From NCBI GenBank assembly GCA_017380955.1, contig JAFOCZ010000087.1:1-9119 (forward strand): 9,119 nucleotides of DNA, in the 5' to 3' direction. The translations under genes and the position numbers were made by a program. Of this stretch, positions 1 through 6,330 are shown one piece after another; position 1 is the first letter of the stretch; the number at the start of each line of letters is the position of its first letter. The notes beneath the pieces are model-generated. The model saw only the letters and a program-made list of their open reading frames with translations, made no database searches and was not told the origin of the DNA. Source of the DNA: Alistipes sp. GTDB lineage: Bacteria > Bacteroidota > Bacteroidia > Bacteroidales > Rikenellaceae.

Positions 1-1074
1 AGGGAACGCATCCTGACCTGGCAACTCCTCCAAGCGGTTAGACATCTCACGCAACGCCTGAGCCCAACGTGATGTAGAGTCCGCCATAACCAAAACCTTC
101 AAACCCATAGAGCGGTAATACTCACCGATGGTCATACCTGTGTATACAGATGCCTCACGCGCCGCAACAGGCATATTAGAAGTGTTACAGATGATGATGG
201 TACGCTCCATAAGTTTATGACCAGTACGAGGGTCTACCAACTCTGGGAACTCAGCGAAGATCTCCACAACCTCATTAGCACGCTCACCACACGCTACGAT
301 AACGATAACGTCAGCCTCTGCCTGCTTAGAGATAGCGTGCTGAAGCACAGTCTTACCAGCACCGAAAGGACCAGGGATAAAACCTGTACCACCCTCAGCC
401 AATGGGTTGAATGTGTCGATAGCACGAACACCAGTCTCCATAACGCGTGATGGACGAGGCTTCTCGGTATAGCAACGGATAGCCTGCTTAACTGGCCACT
501 TCTGTACCATTGTGATGTTATACTCGTTGTTATCAGAGTCAACAACTACAGCGATGGTGTCGGTAACCTTATAAGTACCCTTAGCAACAACGCTCTTTAC
601 GGTGTAGTTGCCCTGCATAACGAAAGGCACCATAATCTTGTGCATCACCCACTGCTCCTTAACCTCACCAAGCCAATCACCAGCAGTAACCTTATCACCA
701 GCCTTAGCCAATGGTGCGAAGTCCCACTTAGCGTCGAAGTCGATTGGGTCGGTGATAGAGCCGCGGTTGATGAACAAACCATCCATCTTCTCCAAGTCGT
801 TCTGCAAACCATCGTAGTTACGCGACAAAAGACCTGGGGCGAGTGTAGCCTCGAGCATATGACCCTCGAACTCTACCTTATCACCAATCTTAAGACCGCG
901 TGTGCTATCGTAAACCTGTACATAAGCCTCATCGCCTATGACCTTGATGACCTCAGCCATCATACGGATATCTCCGCAATATACGTGGCATATCTCATTC
1001 TGACCAACGGGACCGTCAACTTTGGCGATAACGATGTTCGAGATAATACCGTTTACACGTCCTAATGTTTTCAT
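1..1074 (-). CDS. atpA: V-type ATP synthase catalytic subunit A, N-terminal 358 residues (3' end outside window)
   Basis: Catalytic nucleotide-binding subunit of a bacterial V/A-type rotary ATPase, which acts in the peripheral head on the cytoplasmic face of the membrane. I translated the frame from the ATG at 1074 down to base 1 with no stop; 358 residues are visible, against about 580-590 for the family. What is seen: an N-terminal beta-barrel start (MKTLGRVNGIISNIV), the extra non-homologous region typical of subunit A (about residues 105-190, with KWDFAPL at 116-122), a P-loop GPFGAGKT at 235-242, the GER motif with the catalytic Glu at 264, the block DPRTGHKLMERT at 281-292, SNMPVAAREASVYTG at 299-313, and the Walker B region ending ADSTSRWAQALRE at 331-343. 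It lies 14 bp downstream of the DUF2764 gene and is clearly in the same transcript. There is no Shine-Dalgarno sequence before the ATG, as is usual in Bacteroidetes. Codon choice is strongly biased towards GGT, CGT, AAC and AAG, which suggests high expression. The identification is near certain. Confidence 0.97.
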   Translation of the reverse strand, partial: MKTLGRVNGIISNIVIAKVDGPVGQNEICHVYCGDIRMMAEVIKVIGDEAYVQVYDSTRGLKIGDKVEFEGHMLEATLAPGLLSRNYDGLQNDLEKMDGLFINRGSITDPIDFDAKWDFAPLAKAGDKVTAGDWLGEVKEQWVMHKIMVPFVMQGNYTVKSVVAKGTYKVTDTIAVVVDSDNNEYNITMVQKWPVKQAIRCYTEKPRPSRVMETGVRAIDTFNPLAEGGTGFIPGPFGAGKTVLQHAISKQAEADVIVIVACGERANEVVEIFAEFPELVDPRTGHKLMERTIIICNTSNMPVAAREASVYTGMTIGEYYRSMGLKVLVMADSTSRWAQALREMSNRLEELPGQDAFP

Positions 1075-1088
1075 TCGTTTATGTAGTT

Positions 1089-1943
1089 TTATTGTTTTGC
1101 TTGTTTTTCAACAATTGCTGAGGCATCGAGGCTCGCGATAAGTTTGTTGAGCATCTCACGTCCCACCTCTGGCAAGAGAAGTGTCCAACGTGCCACGATA
1201 TTCACCTTAGCAAGATATGAGAGTATGTAGTTGATGTCGAAGTAGTCGCTAATAGCAATATCCTCGGCCTCGGCCCAGCGTACTGCATCAATCTTACGCT
1301 CCTTCTCTACGATATTTGTCTCATCGGTAATTGCTGATATAACAGCATCGATATACTGCAACTCGCCACGAAGACCAAAGTCAGCAGCCGAAGATTGCGA
1401 CAACTGCGCAACAATCTCACCACCGCCTACGGTAACCTCGCTGATAACACGTCCCGCCTCACGCGCTGCAACAGCAGCCGAGATATTACGGAGTGTGCGG
1501 TCAAACTCTCCCCATTTAACGAGGAAGCGCACCTTAGATGCAGATAAATCTTTGTAGTAAGCCTCAAACAAAGCGTGCTCGAAGTTGTCGCTAAGGACAA
1601 CCTTCTCGTCGCACTCCTCCTCATCATCAGCCTCGGTATAGAGTTTCACAACCTCTGCTACGTTCTTTGGCAGAAGAGCATAGTTGCGGCTTTCGAGTAC
1701 ATCCTTCACCTCTTCGGGTGTGAGACGTCCGAGATTGTTGTGACGGTTGCGGTTATTGCGCAAGGCAATAATATTCTCGCAATCGTAGTAGGCATACAGC
1801 AACTCAACCGCCTTGCGATCCTTTGCCGTAAGTTCCCCCATAATCTCGTCGAGAATCTCACGAACATCGAAGCCCTTGGTATCAGAGTCGAGCGTCCACT
1901 CACGCAGACTCGCCACCAAACAGTAATACTCAGTAGAGAACAT
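1089..1943 (-). CDS. DUF2764 family protein, V-type ATPase operon (candidate subunit C analogue)
   Basis: A 284-residue, mostly helical, soluble protein with no signal peptide or membrane segment. It starts MFSTEYYCLVASL, the typical opening of the DUF2764 family. It ends in a conserved block at about 231-253 that includes DYFDINYILSYLAKV (233-247) and VARW (250-253). Proteins of this family sit between the E and A genes in the V-ATPase clusters of Bacteroidetes, Chlamydia and spirochaetes. Two internal segments resemble the repeated 'D..N...lR.k' signature of the V-ATPase subunit C/d fold: YYDCENIIALRNNR at 52-65 and WGEFDRTLRN at 144-153. I infer that it caps the rotor or links the central stalk, in place of a recognisable AtpC. 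It starts 3 bp after the atpE stop and ends 14 bp before atpA, so translation is probably coupled. The family assignment is confident; the subunit C role is inference. Confidence 0.88.
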   Translation of the reverse strand: MFSTEYYCLVASLREWTLDSDTKGFDVREILDEIMGELTAKDRKAVELLYAYYDCENIIALRNNRNRHNNLGRLTPEEVKDVLESRNYALLPKNVAEVVKLYTEADDEEECDEKVVLSDNFEHALFEAYYKDLSASKVRFLVKWGEFDRTLRNISAAVAAREAGRVISEVTVGGGEIVAQLSQSSAADFGLRGELQYIDAVISAITDETNIVEKERKIDAVRWAEAEDIAISDYFDINYILSYLAKVNIVARWTLLLPEVGREMLNKLIASLDASAIVEKQAKQ

Positions 1944-1946
1944 AGA

Positions 1947-2558
1947 CTACTTAAAGAGGATATTAGAGACCTTCTCGCGCAAATACTCCTTGAACAAGGC
2001 ATCGAAACTCTCGTCGGTGAAGGCGATATAGTAACCACCATTCTTCTCACCGAGTTTGAAGCCTGTCTTGATATCCTTAGTGTAACCAACCTCGATACCT
2101 GCCTTTGCCAACTCCGCAGCGCTTGCCTGCATCACAGCATCCAACTCCGCTCGCTTCTCCTCTGGGAGCAACGCCTTGAGCGATACGTCAACTGTAGAAG
2201 ATGTCCAGTTGTTTGCCATAGCCAACAACATATCCTTTACAAATGCAGAATCCGCAGTTGCCGCCTTAACAGCAGCGCCTGTGGTCTTCATAATCACCGC
2301 CTCAGCAAGTTCAGCCTTTACCTTTGTCATAGCCTGACGACCAGCCAATGCGATGTCGGCCATAGCATTCTTTGCGATATCCTCGGCACGATCCTCCGCA
2401 GCCTTGGCAATAGCCTCGGCCTCGGCCTTAGCCTCAGCAATAATCTTTGCAGCAGACTCCTTAGCCTCAGCCACAAGACGCTCTGCCTCTGCACGACCAC
2501 GCTCCAAGCCCTCGTTATAGAGCTTTTGTGTTAGTTCCTGAAGTTTATTATTCTCCAT
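1947..2558 (-). CDS. atpE: V-type ATP synthase subunit E (peripheral stalk)
   Basis: A 203-residue stator protein that, with its partner subunit, forms the peripheral stalk holding the A3B3 head against rotation. Residues 1 to about 80 are a long charged, Ala/Glu/Lys-rich helix (for example EAKAEAEAIAKAAEDRAEDI) as expected for the coiled-coil stalk. The C-terminal part (about 85-203) is the globular domain that contacts the head, ending in the typical block GGYYIAFTDESFDALFKEYL (174-193) then REKVSNILF. The ATG at 2558 is the first start after the divergent intergenic region; no Shine-Dalgarno sequence is visible. It is the first gene of the operon seen here, followed after 3 bp by the DUF2764 gene and then atpA. 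The partner subunit G/H was not seen; in this operon type it is usually absent or unrecognised. Length and order agree with the family. Confidence 0.93.
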   Translation of the reverse strand: MENNKLQELTQKLYNEGLERGRAEAERLVAEAKESAAKIIAEAKAEAEAIAKAAEDRAEDIAKNAMADIALAGRQAMTKVKAELAEAVIMKTTGAAVKAATADSAFVKDMLLAMANNWTSSTVDVSLKALLPEEKRAELDAVMQASAAELAKAGIEVGYTKDIKTGFKLGEKNGGYYIAFTDESFDALFKEYLREKVSNILFK

Positions 2559-2684
2559 AGTTTGTTGTTTTAAATTTATATTGTCTAATTTAATTTTCGC
2601 TTTACTACCCTATTTATCTATATTACACACCATAATCACCACGCCACACAAACGCTTATTAAAATAGGTACACCAAATATTTTA

Positions 2685-2715
2685 CAAATATATATTATAT
2701 TTTTAGAACTACAAC
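2685..2715 (-). promoter_or_regulatory. Candidate Bacteroides-type promoter for the V-ATPase operon
   Basis: Read on the minus strand, TATATTTG (2692-2685) matches the -7 consensus TAnnTTTG. GTTG (2715-2712) lies 19 bp upstream, close to the TTTG -33 element. This is the only TAnnTTTG match on this strand between atpE and the divergent gene. It would give a 5' leader of roughly 120 nt, in which I see no recognised riboswitch. The -33 box is one base off consensus and the surroundings are AT-rich, so a chance match is possible. Confidence 0.5.
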
Positions 2716-2773
2716 GTGATATTCTCGACTTTTTTAGATTTTTATTCACTCATTTCGTGATTTTACAATTTTG

Positions 2774-2805
2774 TTTGCTAATTCAGATTATTCTGCATAT
2801 CTTTG
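2774..2805 (+). promoter_or_regulatory. Consensus Bacteroides-type promoter for the ROK-DUF5020-NCS2 operon
   Basis: TTTG (2774-2777) and TATCTTTG (2798-2805) are separated by 20 bp. They match the Bacteroidales primary-sigma consensus (-33 TTTG, -7 TAnnTTTG) exactly. The ATG at 2811 follows only 5 bp after the -7 box, so the transcript would begin at or within a base or two of the start codon. This implies a leaderless or nearly leaderless mRNA for the first gene. Confidence 0.65.
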
Positions 2806-2810
2806 TTGTT

Positions 2811-3905
2811 ATGGAACTACAGAACACTTCAAAGCCTATCGTCGTCACGCTTGATGCCGGTGGCACAAACTTCGTATTTAACGCTATGCAGGATGGCAAG
2901 GCCTGCACCGAAAGCATAACTATGCCATCTCAGGCTCACGACCTCGACCTCTGCCTCGGAACTCTTATCCGTGGCTTCGAGGAGATAATCGCAAAACTTG
3001 GCGAGAAACCTAAGGCTATCAGTTTTGCATTCCCCGGCCCTGCAGACTATCGCAATGGCATCATCGGCGGATATCTGCCCAACTTCCCATCGTTCCGCGA
3101 TGGCGTAGCCCTCGGCCCTATGCTCGAGGAGCACTTCGGAATCCCCGTATTCATCAACAACGACGCTGACCTCTTCGCTTATGGCGAGGCTGCCGGTGGC
3201 GCACTTCCACGCATCAACCGTATGCTCGAGGAGGCGGGCTCAGCAAAGCGCTATCGCAACCTTCTTGGCTTCACATTTGGCACAGGCTTCGGCTTTGGAT
3301 TTGTGATGGATGGCGTTCTCAACCGTGGTGATAACTCTTGCGTTGAGACCTTCTGCCTCAAGCACCGCGACAACCCCGAGATTATCGTGGAAGACGGTGT
3401 TGCCATTCGTGCCGTAAAGCGTGTTTACAAGGAGTTGTCGGGCGATGAGAGAGAGTTGGAGCCTCGCGATATTTGCAAAATCGCTGATGGTGTGATGGAG
3501 GGTAACGCAGAGGCTGCAAAGGAGGCCTTCGCAACACTTGGTCGTGTGGCTGGCGATGCTATGGCAACGGCCGTAACGCTGATGGATGGCGTAATAGTTA
3601 TTGGTGGCGGTTTGACAGGTGCAAAGAAGCACTTTATGCCAGCACTTATCGAGGAGATGCGCTCGAAGATTCACACCCTGTCGGGCGACACTCTCAACCG
3701 CGTGCAGATGGAGGTTTACAACCTCGACGATGAGCGTGATTTTGAGGAGTTTGCGCGTGGTAAGTCAACTAAAATTAAGGTATACGGCAGCGACCGCGAG
3801 GTTGTCTACGACCCTGTGAAGCGCGTAGGTGTTACCATCTCGGATATTGGCGCAAGCAACGCCGTATCACTCGGTGCATACCTCTATGCTATAAACAACA
3901 TTTAA
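2811..3905 (+). CDS. ROK-family protein, sugar-kinase-like
   Basis: A 364-residue cytoplasmic protein of the ROK branch of the sugar kinase/Hsp70/actin superfamily, expected to phosphorylate a sugar with ATP; the substrate cannot be read from sequence. Seen: phosphate-1 loop DAGGTNF (15-21), FPGPADY (74-80), the INNDAD block with the likely catalytic base Asp118 (115-120), phosphate-2 loop GTGFGFGFVMDG (157-168), and adenosine-site GGG (265-267). The usual ROK zinc motif CxCGxxGCxE after the phosphate-2 loop is absent; the region reads GDNSCVETFCLKH (173-185). A C-terminal insert (about 304-342, KIKVYGSDREVVYDP) is not in canonical ROK kinases. No helix-turn-helix domain precedes it, so it is not a NagC-type repressor. 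The ATG at 2811 puts the P-loop at the usual distance from the N-terminus; the frame is open upstream to a GTG at 2757, but that would add 18 hydrophobic residues and cross the promoter. DUF5020 follows after 13 bp. Confidence 0.85.
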   Translation: MELQNTSKPIVVTLDAGGTNFVFNAMQDGKACTESITMPSQAHDLDLCLGTLIRGFEEIIAKLGEKPKAISFAFPGPADYRNGIIGGYLPNFPSFRDGVALGPMLEEHFGIPVFINNDADLFAYGEAAGGALPRINRMLEEAGSAKRYRNLLGFTFGTGFGFGFVMDGVLNRGDNSCVETFCLKHRDNPEIIVEDGVAIRAVKRVYKELSGDERELEPRDICKIADGVMEGNAEAAKEAFATLGRVAGDAMATAVTLMDGVIVIGGGLTGAKKHFMPALIEEMRSKIHTLSGDTLNRVQMEVYNLDDERDFEEFARGKSTKIKVYGSDREVVYDPVKRVGVTISDIGASNAVSLGAYLYAINNI

Positions 3906-3918
3906 AACATTAACCCAT

Positions 3919-4626
3919 ATGAAGAACCTAAAATGGAAACTACTCTTTGCTGTGCTAATGAGTTTTTCTGTTATTAGTGCTACAGCGCAGAACGTACAGT
4001 TGCACTTCGACCTCGGACGCAATGCTGCAACAACAACCGTAGAGATGTTTCGCCCCGACAAAGGCGGTAGCACATTCTTCTTTGTAGATATGGACTACAC
4101 ACCAAAGGTTAGTGGCGCATATTGGGAGATTGCCCGTGAGTTCTGCTTCTGGCAAGAGTCAGAGGTTAGTTGGCTCTCGGTGCACTTGGAGTATAACGGT
4201 GGTCTCAACACCACTGCAGGCTCTTTCAACAACGCCATCCTCGGTGGTTTGACATACTCGGGACACTCTAAGGATTGGAGCAAGACCTGGTCTATTACCG
4301 CTTCGTATAAGGCTATCCCTGGAACTATAGGTCTTAATGGCAAGCGTCAGGTGAATAACTTCCAGATTACAGGTGTATGGAATCTCGACTTCGCAAACCA
4401 TTGGATATCATTTAATGGCTTTGCCGATTTCTGGCGCGAGGCACGCCCTTGGCAGGGTACTCAGTATATCTTCATCGCCGAACCTCAGTTGTGGGTAAAC
4501 CTCAATAAGATAAAGGGTTGGGAGGATGTAAACCTTAGTTTCGGCACTGAGATTGAACTATCGTGCAACTTCGTAAACAAGGGTTTCAGCGTTATGCCTA
4601 CCGTTGCTGCAAAGTGGACTTTTTAA
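3919..4626 (+). CDS. DUF5020 family protein, putative outer-membrane beta-barrel (Tsx-like)
   Basis: A 235-residue exported protein. Residues 1-23 form a clear signal peptide: KNLKWK, then a hydrophobic core, then ATA before Gln24, the likely signal peptidase I site. The mature part is rich in alternating aromatic/polar stretches (for example FFFVDMDY, WLSVHLEYNG, WISFNGFADFW) and ends in WTF with a terminal Phe, both hallmarks of outer-membrane barrels. I recognise it as DUF5020, a Bacteroidales family that resembles nucleoside-channel (Tsx) barrels. It sits 13 bp after the ROK gene and 12 bp before an NCS2 purine permease, so a role in letting nucleobases or nucleosides through the outer membrane is a reasonable inference. 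No lipoprotein box is present. The export and barrel calls are fairly secure; the cargo is not shown by sequence. Confidence 0.8.
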   Translation: MKNLKWKLLFAVLMSFSVISATAQNVQLHFDLGRNAATTTVEMFRPDKGGSTFFFVDMDYTPKVSGAYWEIAREFCFWQESEVSWLSVHLEYNGGLNTTAGSFNNAILGGLTYSGHSKDWSKTWSITASYKAIPGTIGLNGKRQVNNFQITGVWNLDFANHWISFNGFADFWREARPWQGTQYIFIAEPQLWVNLNKIKGWEDVNLSFGTEIELSCNFVNKGFSVMPTVAAKWTF

Positions 4627-4638
4627 TAACTCAAAGAT

Positions 4639-5931
4639 ATGTTGAACAAACTTTTTGGATTCGATCCCACAAAGACTACAATTCGTAAGGAGATTGTAGC
4701 CGGAATCACTACATTCCTTACAATGTCCTACATCTTGGCTGTTAACCCTTCGATGTTCAGCATTTTGGATGGTATGACAGGTGGCGCGGTGTTCACCTCT
4801 ACAGCCCTTGCTGCAATCATCGGATGTCTCGCTATGGCCTTCTGGGGTAAACTACCTTTTGGTCTTGCTCCAGGTATGGGACTAAATGCATTCTTTGTAT
4901 ATAGCGTATGCCTCGGTATGGGCTACTCTTGGCAGTTTGCCCTCACAGCGGTGTTGCTCGAGGGTTTCATATTCATCCTGCTCACCGTGACCAACGTCCG
5001 CGAGGCTATCGTAAATGCCATACCTTTAAGTTTGCGTAATGCTATCGGCGCAGGTATCGGACTCTTCATCGCCTTCATCGGTCTTAGTAGCGCTGGTGTT
5101 GTCGTTAACAACGAGGCTACGCTTGTAGCACTGGGCGATATCACTTCGGGCTCTGCTCTCCTCGCCCTCATAGGTCTTGTAATCACCGGCTTTATGTTTA
5201 TGCGTAACGTCCCTGGCGCAATCCTCATTGGTATCCTCGTGACAATGATTATCGGTATCCCTATGGGTGTTACAGAGTTCAAGGGTATCATCTCACAGCC
5301 TGAGTCTATAGCACCTATCTTCTGCCAGTTTGAGTTCGACAAGATTTTCACTCTCGATATGCTCGTTGTGGTCTTCACATTCTTGTTTATCGATATGTTC
5401 GACACCGTAGGTACTCTTGTGGGTGTTTGTACTAAGGCAAATATGGTTGATGAGAAGGGAAATATCTACCGTATAAAGGAGGCGTTTATGGCAGATGCCA
5501 TCGCTACTACTGCTGGCGCAGTGCTCGGCACTTCGACAACTACTACATATGTTGAGAGTGCTGCCGGTGTGGCACAGGGTGGACGTTCGGGTCTCACAGC
5601 CTTCTTCGTCGCAGTATGCTTTGCCGTGGCATTGCTCTTCTCGCCATTGTTCTTGTCGATACCTTCTGCTGCTACAGCCCCAGCGCTTGTCATCGTGGGT
5701 CTGTTGATGCTGGAGTCTATCATCAAGATTCCATTCAACGACTTCTCGGAGTCTATCCCAGCGTTTGTCTGCATCATTATGATGCCATTGACATACTCTA
5801 TCTCTAACGGTATTCTCCTTGGTATGATTGCCTATGTTATCATTAACCTCATCTGTGGCAATTTCAAGAAGATAACCCCTGTGATGTACATCCTCGCAGT
5901 GCTGTTTATCCTGAAGCATATCTTCATCTAA
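4639..5931 (+). CDS. NCS2-family nucleobase permease (adenine/guanine/hypoxanthine type)
   Basis: A 430-residue inner-membrane transporter of the AzgA/PbuG-like (COG2252) branch of NCS2, which imports purine bases with a cation. The protein is hydrophobic throughout, with about 12-14 predicted membrane segments. The family motifs are all present: GITTFLTMSYILAVNP (22-37), APGMGLNAFF (77-86), FIDMFDTVGTLVG (250-262) and GTSTTTTYVESAAG (297-310) followed by AQGGRSGLTA (312-321). In these proteins the acidic residue of the FLFIDMFDT segment and that of TTTYVESAAG line the substrate site; both are retained. It starts 12 bp after DUF5020 and is the last gene before a strong terminator. Length matches the family (about 430). 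The exact purine cannot be assigned from sequence. Confidence 0.93.
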   Translation: MLNKLFGFDPTKTTIRKEIVAGITTFLTMSYILAVNPSMFSILDGMTGGAVFTSTALAAIIGCLAMAFWGKLPFGLAPGMGLNAFFVYSVCLGMGYSWQFALTAVLLEGFIFILLTVTNVREAIVNAIPLSLRNAIGAGIGLFIAFIGLSSAGVVVNNEATLVALGDITSGSALLALIGLVITGFMFMRNVPGAILIGILVTMIIGIPMGVTEFKGIISQPESIAPIFCQFEFDKIFTLDMLVVVFTFLFIDMFDTVGTLVGVCTKANMVDEKGNIYRIKEAFMADAIATTAGAVLGTSTTTTYVESAAGVAQGGRSGLTAFFVAVCFAVALLFSPLFLSIPSAATAPALVIVGLLMLESIIKIPFNDFSESIPAFVCIIMMPLTYSISNGILLGMIAYVIINLICGNFKKITPVMYILAVLFILKHIFI

Positions 5932-5952
5932 ACGGCATCCTGCGATAATAGT

Positions 5953-5987
5953 AAACCTGCCTAACTTGCGAGTTAGGCAGGTTTTTT
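5953..5987 (+). terminator. Intrinsic terminator of the ROK-DUF5020-NCS2 operon
   Basis: A perfect 14-bp stem, AAACCTGCCTAACT (5953-5966) against AGTTAGGCAGGTTT (5971-5984), with a TGCG loop and a T6 tract at 5982-5987 overlapping the end of the stem. It starts 22 bp after the NCS2 stop. The T-tract lies on the plus-strand 3' side only, so it is oriented for this operon and not for the convergent one. Confidence 0.93.
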
Positions 5988-5990
5988 GTT

Positions 5991-6070
5991 GGGTATAGAT
6001 GGGGATGAATGGGTAGTTATGGGTTAATATGAGTTTAAATATACCCCATAGTAACTCATAGTAACCCATA
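5991..6070. repeat. Degenerate 10-bp tandem array with an orientation switch
   Basis: Eight consecutive decamers can be read in exact 10-bp register. Five begin GGG or GAG and end AT (GGGTATAGAT, GGGGATGAAT, GGGTAGTTAT, GGGTTAATAT, GAGTTTAAAT). After 6040 come three of the complementary type (ATACCCCATA, GTAACTCATA, GTAACCCATA). Because of the switch, 6018-6033 and 6055-6070 form a 16-bp inverted repeat with one mismatch and a 21-nt spacer. The 10-bp period is one helical turn, so all copies would face the same side of DNA. It lies just after the terminator. Function unknown. Confidence 0.75.
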
Positions 6071-6081
6071 CGAAGCAACAC

Positions 6082-6160
6082 AAAAATTTAGCGTCAGAAG
6101 GTTGTAGATGTGGTCTACCACAAAAGAAGTAATAACCTTACCTGACCTACGCCAATTTTT
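6082..6160. repeat. Palindromic element, 79 bp, bounded by interrupted inverted arms
   Basis: The left arm (6082-6103; AAAAATT, GCG, TCAG, AAGGTT in order) is complementary to the right arm (6134-6160; AACCTT, CTGA, CGC, AATTTTT in order), with small bulges. The interior can form its own hairpin, GTAGA/TCTAC (6104-6108 and 6114-6118). The left part (TCAGAAGG, then GTAGATGTGG) is a diverged copy of the same motif in the units further right. It may be a miniature palindromic repeat or an RNA structure; no coding is seen. Confidence 0.55.
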
Positions 6161-6172
6161 GATTTTAGAGGA

Positions 6173-6330
6173 GCAGATTTGTTCTATCGTATAAAGAAAA
6201 TATCGTGGGATAGCACTTATCTCTGCACCGCTGATTTCTTGTCAGAGTGGTGCAGATGTGTTGCATCGCAAAAGAAGATCCCCTCGGGATAGTACTTATC
6301 TTAGCGCACTGATTTCTTGTCAGAAGGGTT
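6173..6330. repeat. Two tandem ~79-bp repeat units in the convergent spacer
   Basis: Units begin at the GCAGAT box: 6173 and 6252, with the next boxes at 6331 and 6412 and a diverged one at 6104 (steps of 69, 79, 79 and 81 bp). Units one and two share GGGATAGYACTTATCT (6207-6222 and 6286-6301) and TGATTTCTTGTCAGA (6232-6246 and 6310-6324), each about 79 bp apart. The second shared block is a hairpin CTGA-TTTCTTG-TCAG. In the first unit it is enclosed by CTGCACC/GGTGCAG (6223-6229 and 6249-6255). The 79-bp step is not a multiple of three, which argues against a protein repeat. Confidence 0.75.

Noticed and set aside
1575..2534. Long plus-strand open frame (319 codons) across atpE and the DUF2764 gene
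   Set aside because: It is the complement of two well-supported genes. Its translation has no recognisable domain, is rich in Leu, Cys and Ser as antisense frames of this kind often are, and has no promoter.
2715..2761. Direct repeat CGTGAT (2715-2720 and 2756-2761) as an operator in the divergent region
   Set aside because: Only six bases are shared at a wide spacing in AT-rich DNA; this is easily chance.
2757..2810. Upstream GTG start for the ROK gene
   Set aside because: It would add 18 hydrophobic residues before the normal ROK N-terminus and overlap the -33 and -7 promoter boxes. The ATG at 2811 fits the family.
3906..4638. Purine riboswitch ahead of the permease
   Set aside because: The gap before the NCS2 gene is only 12 bp and the operon promoter leaves no leader, so there is no room for an aptamer.
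5293..6081. Minus-strand open frame (262 codons) antisense to the NCS2 permease and running through the terminator
   Set aside because: Its composition (many Cys, His and Arg) is that of a shadow frame, and it would span a strong terminator hairpin and the decamer array.
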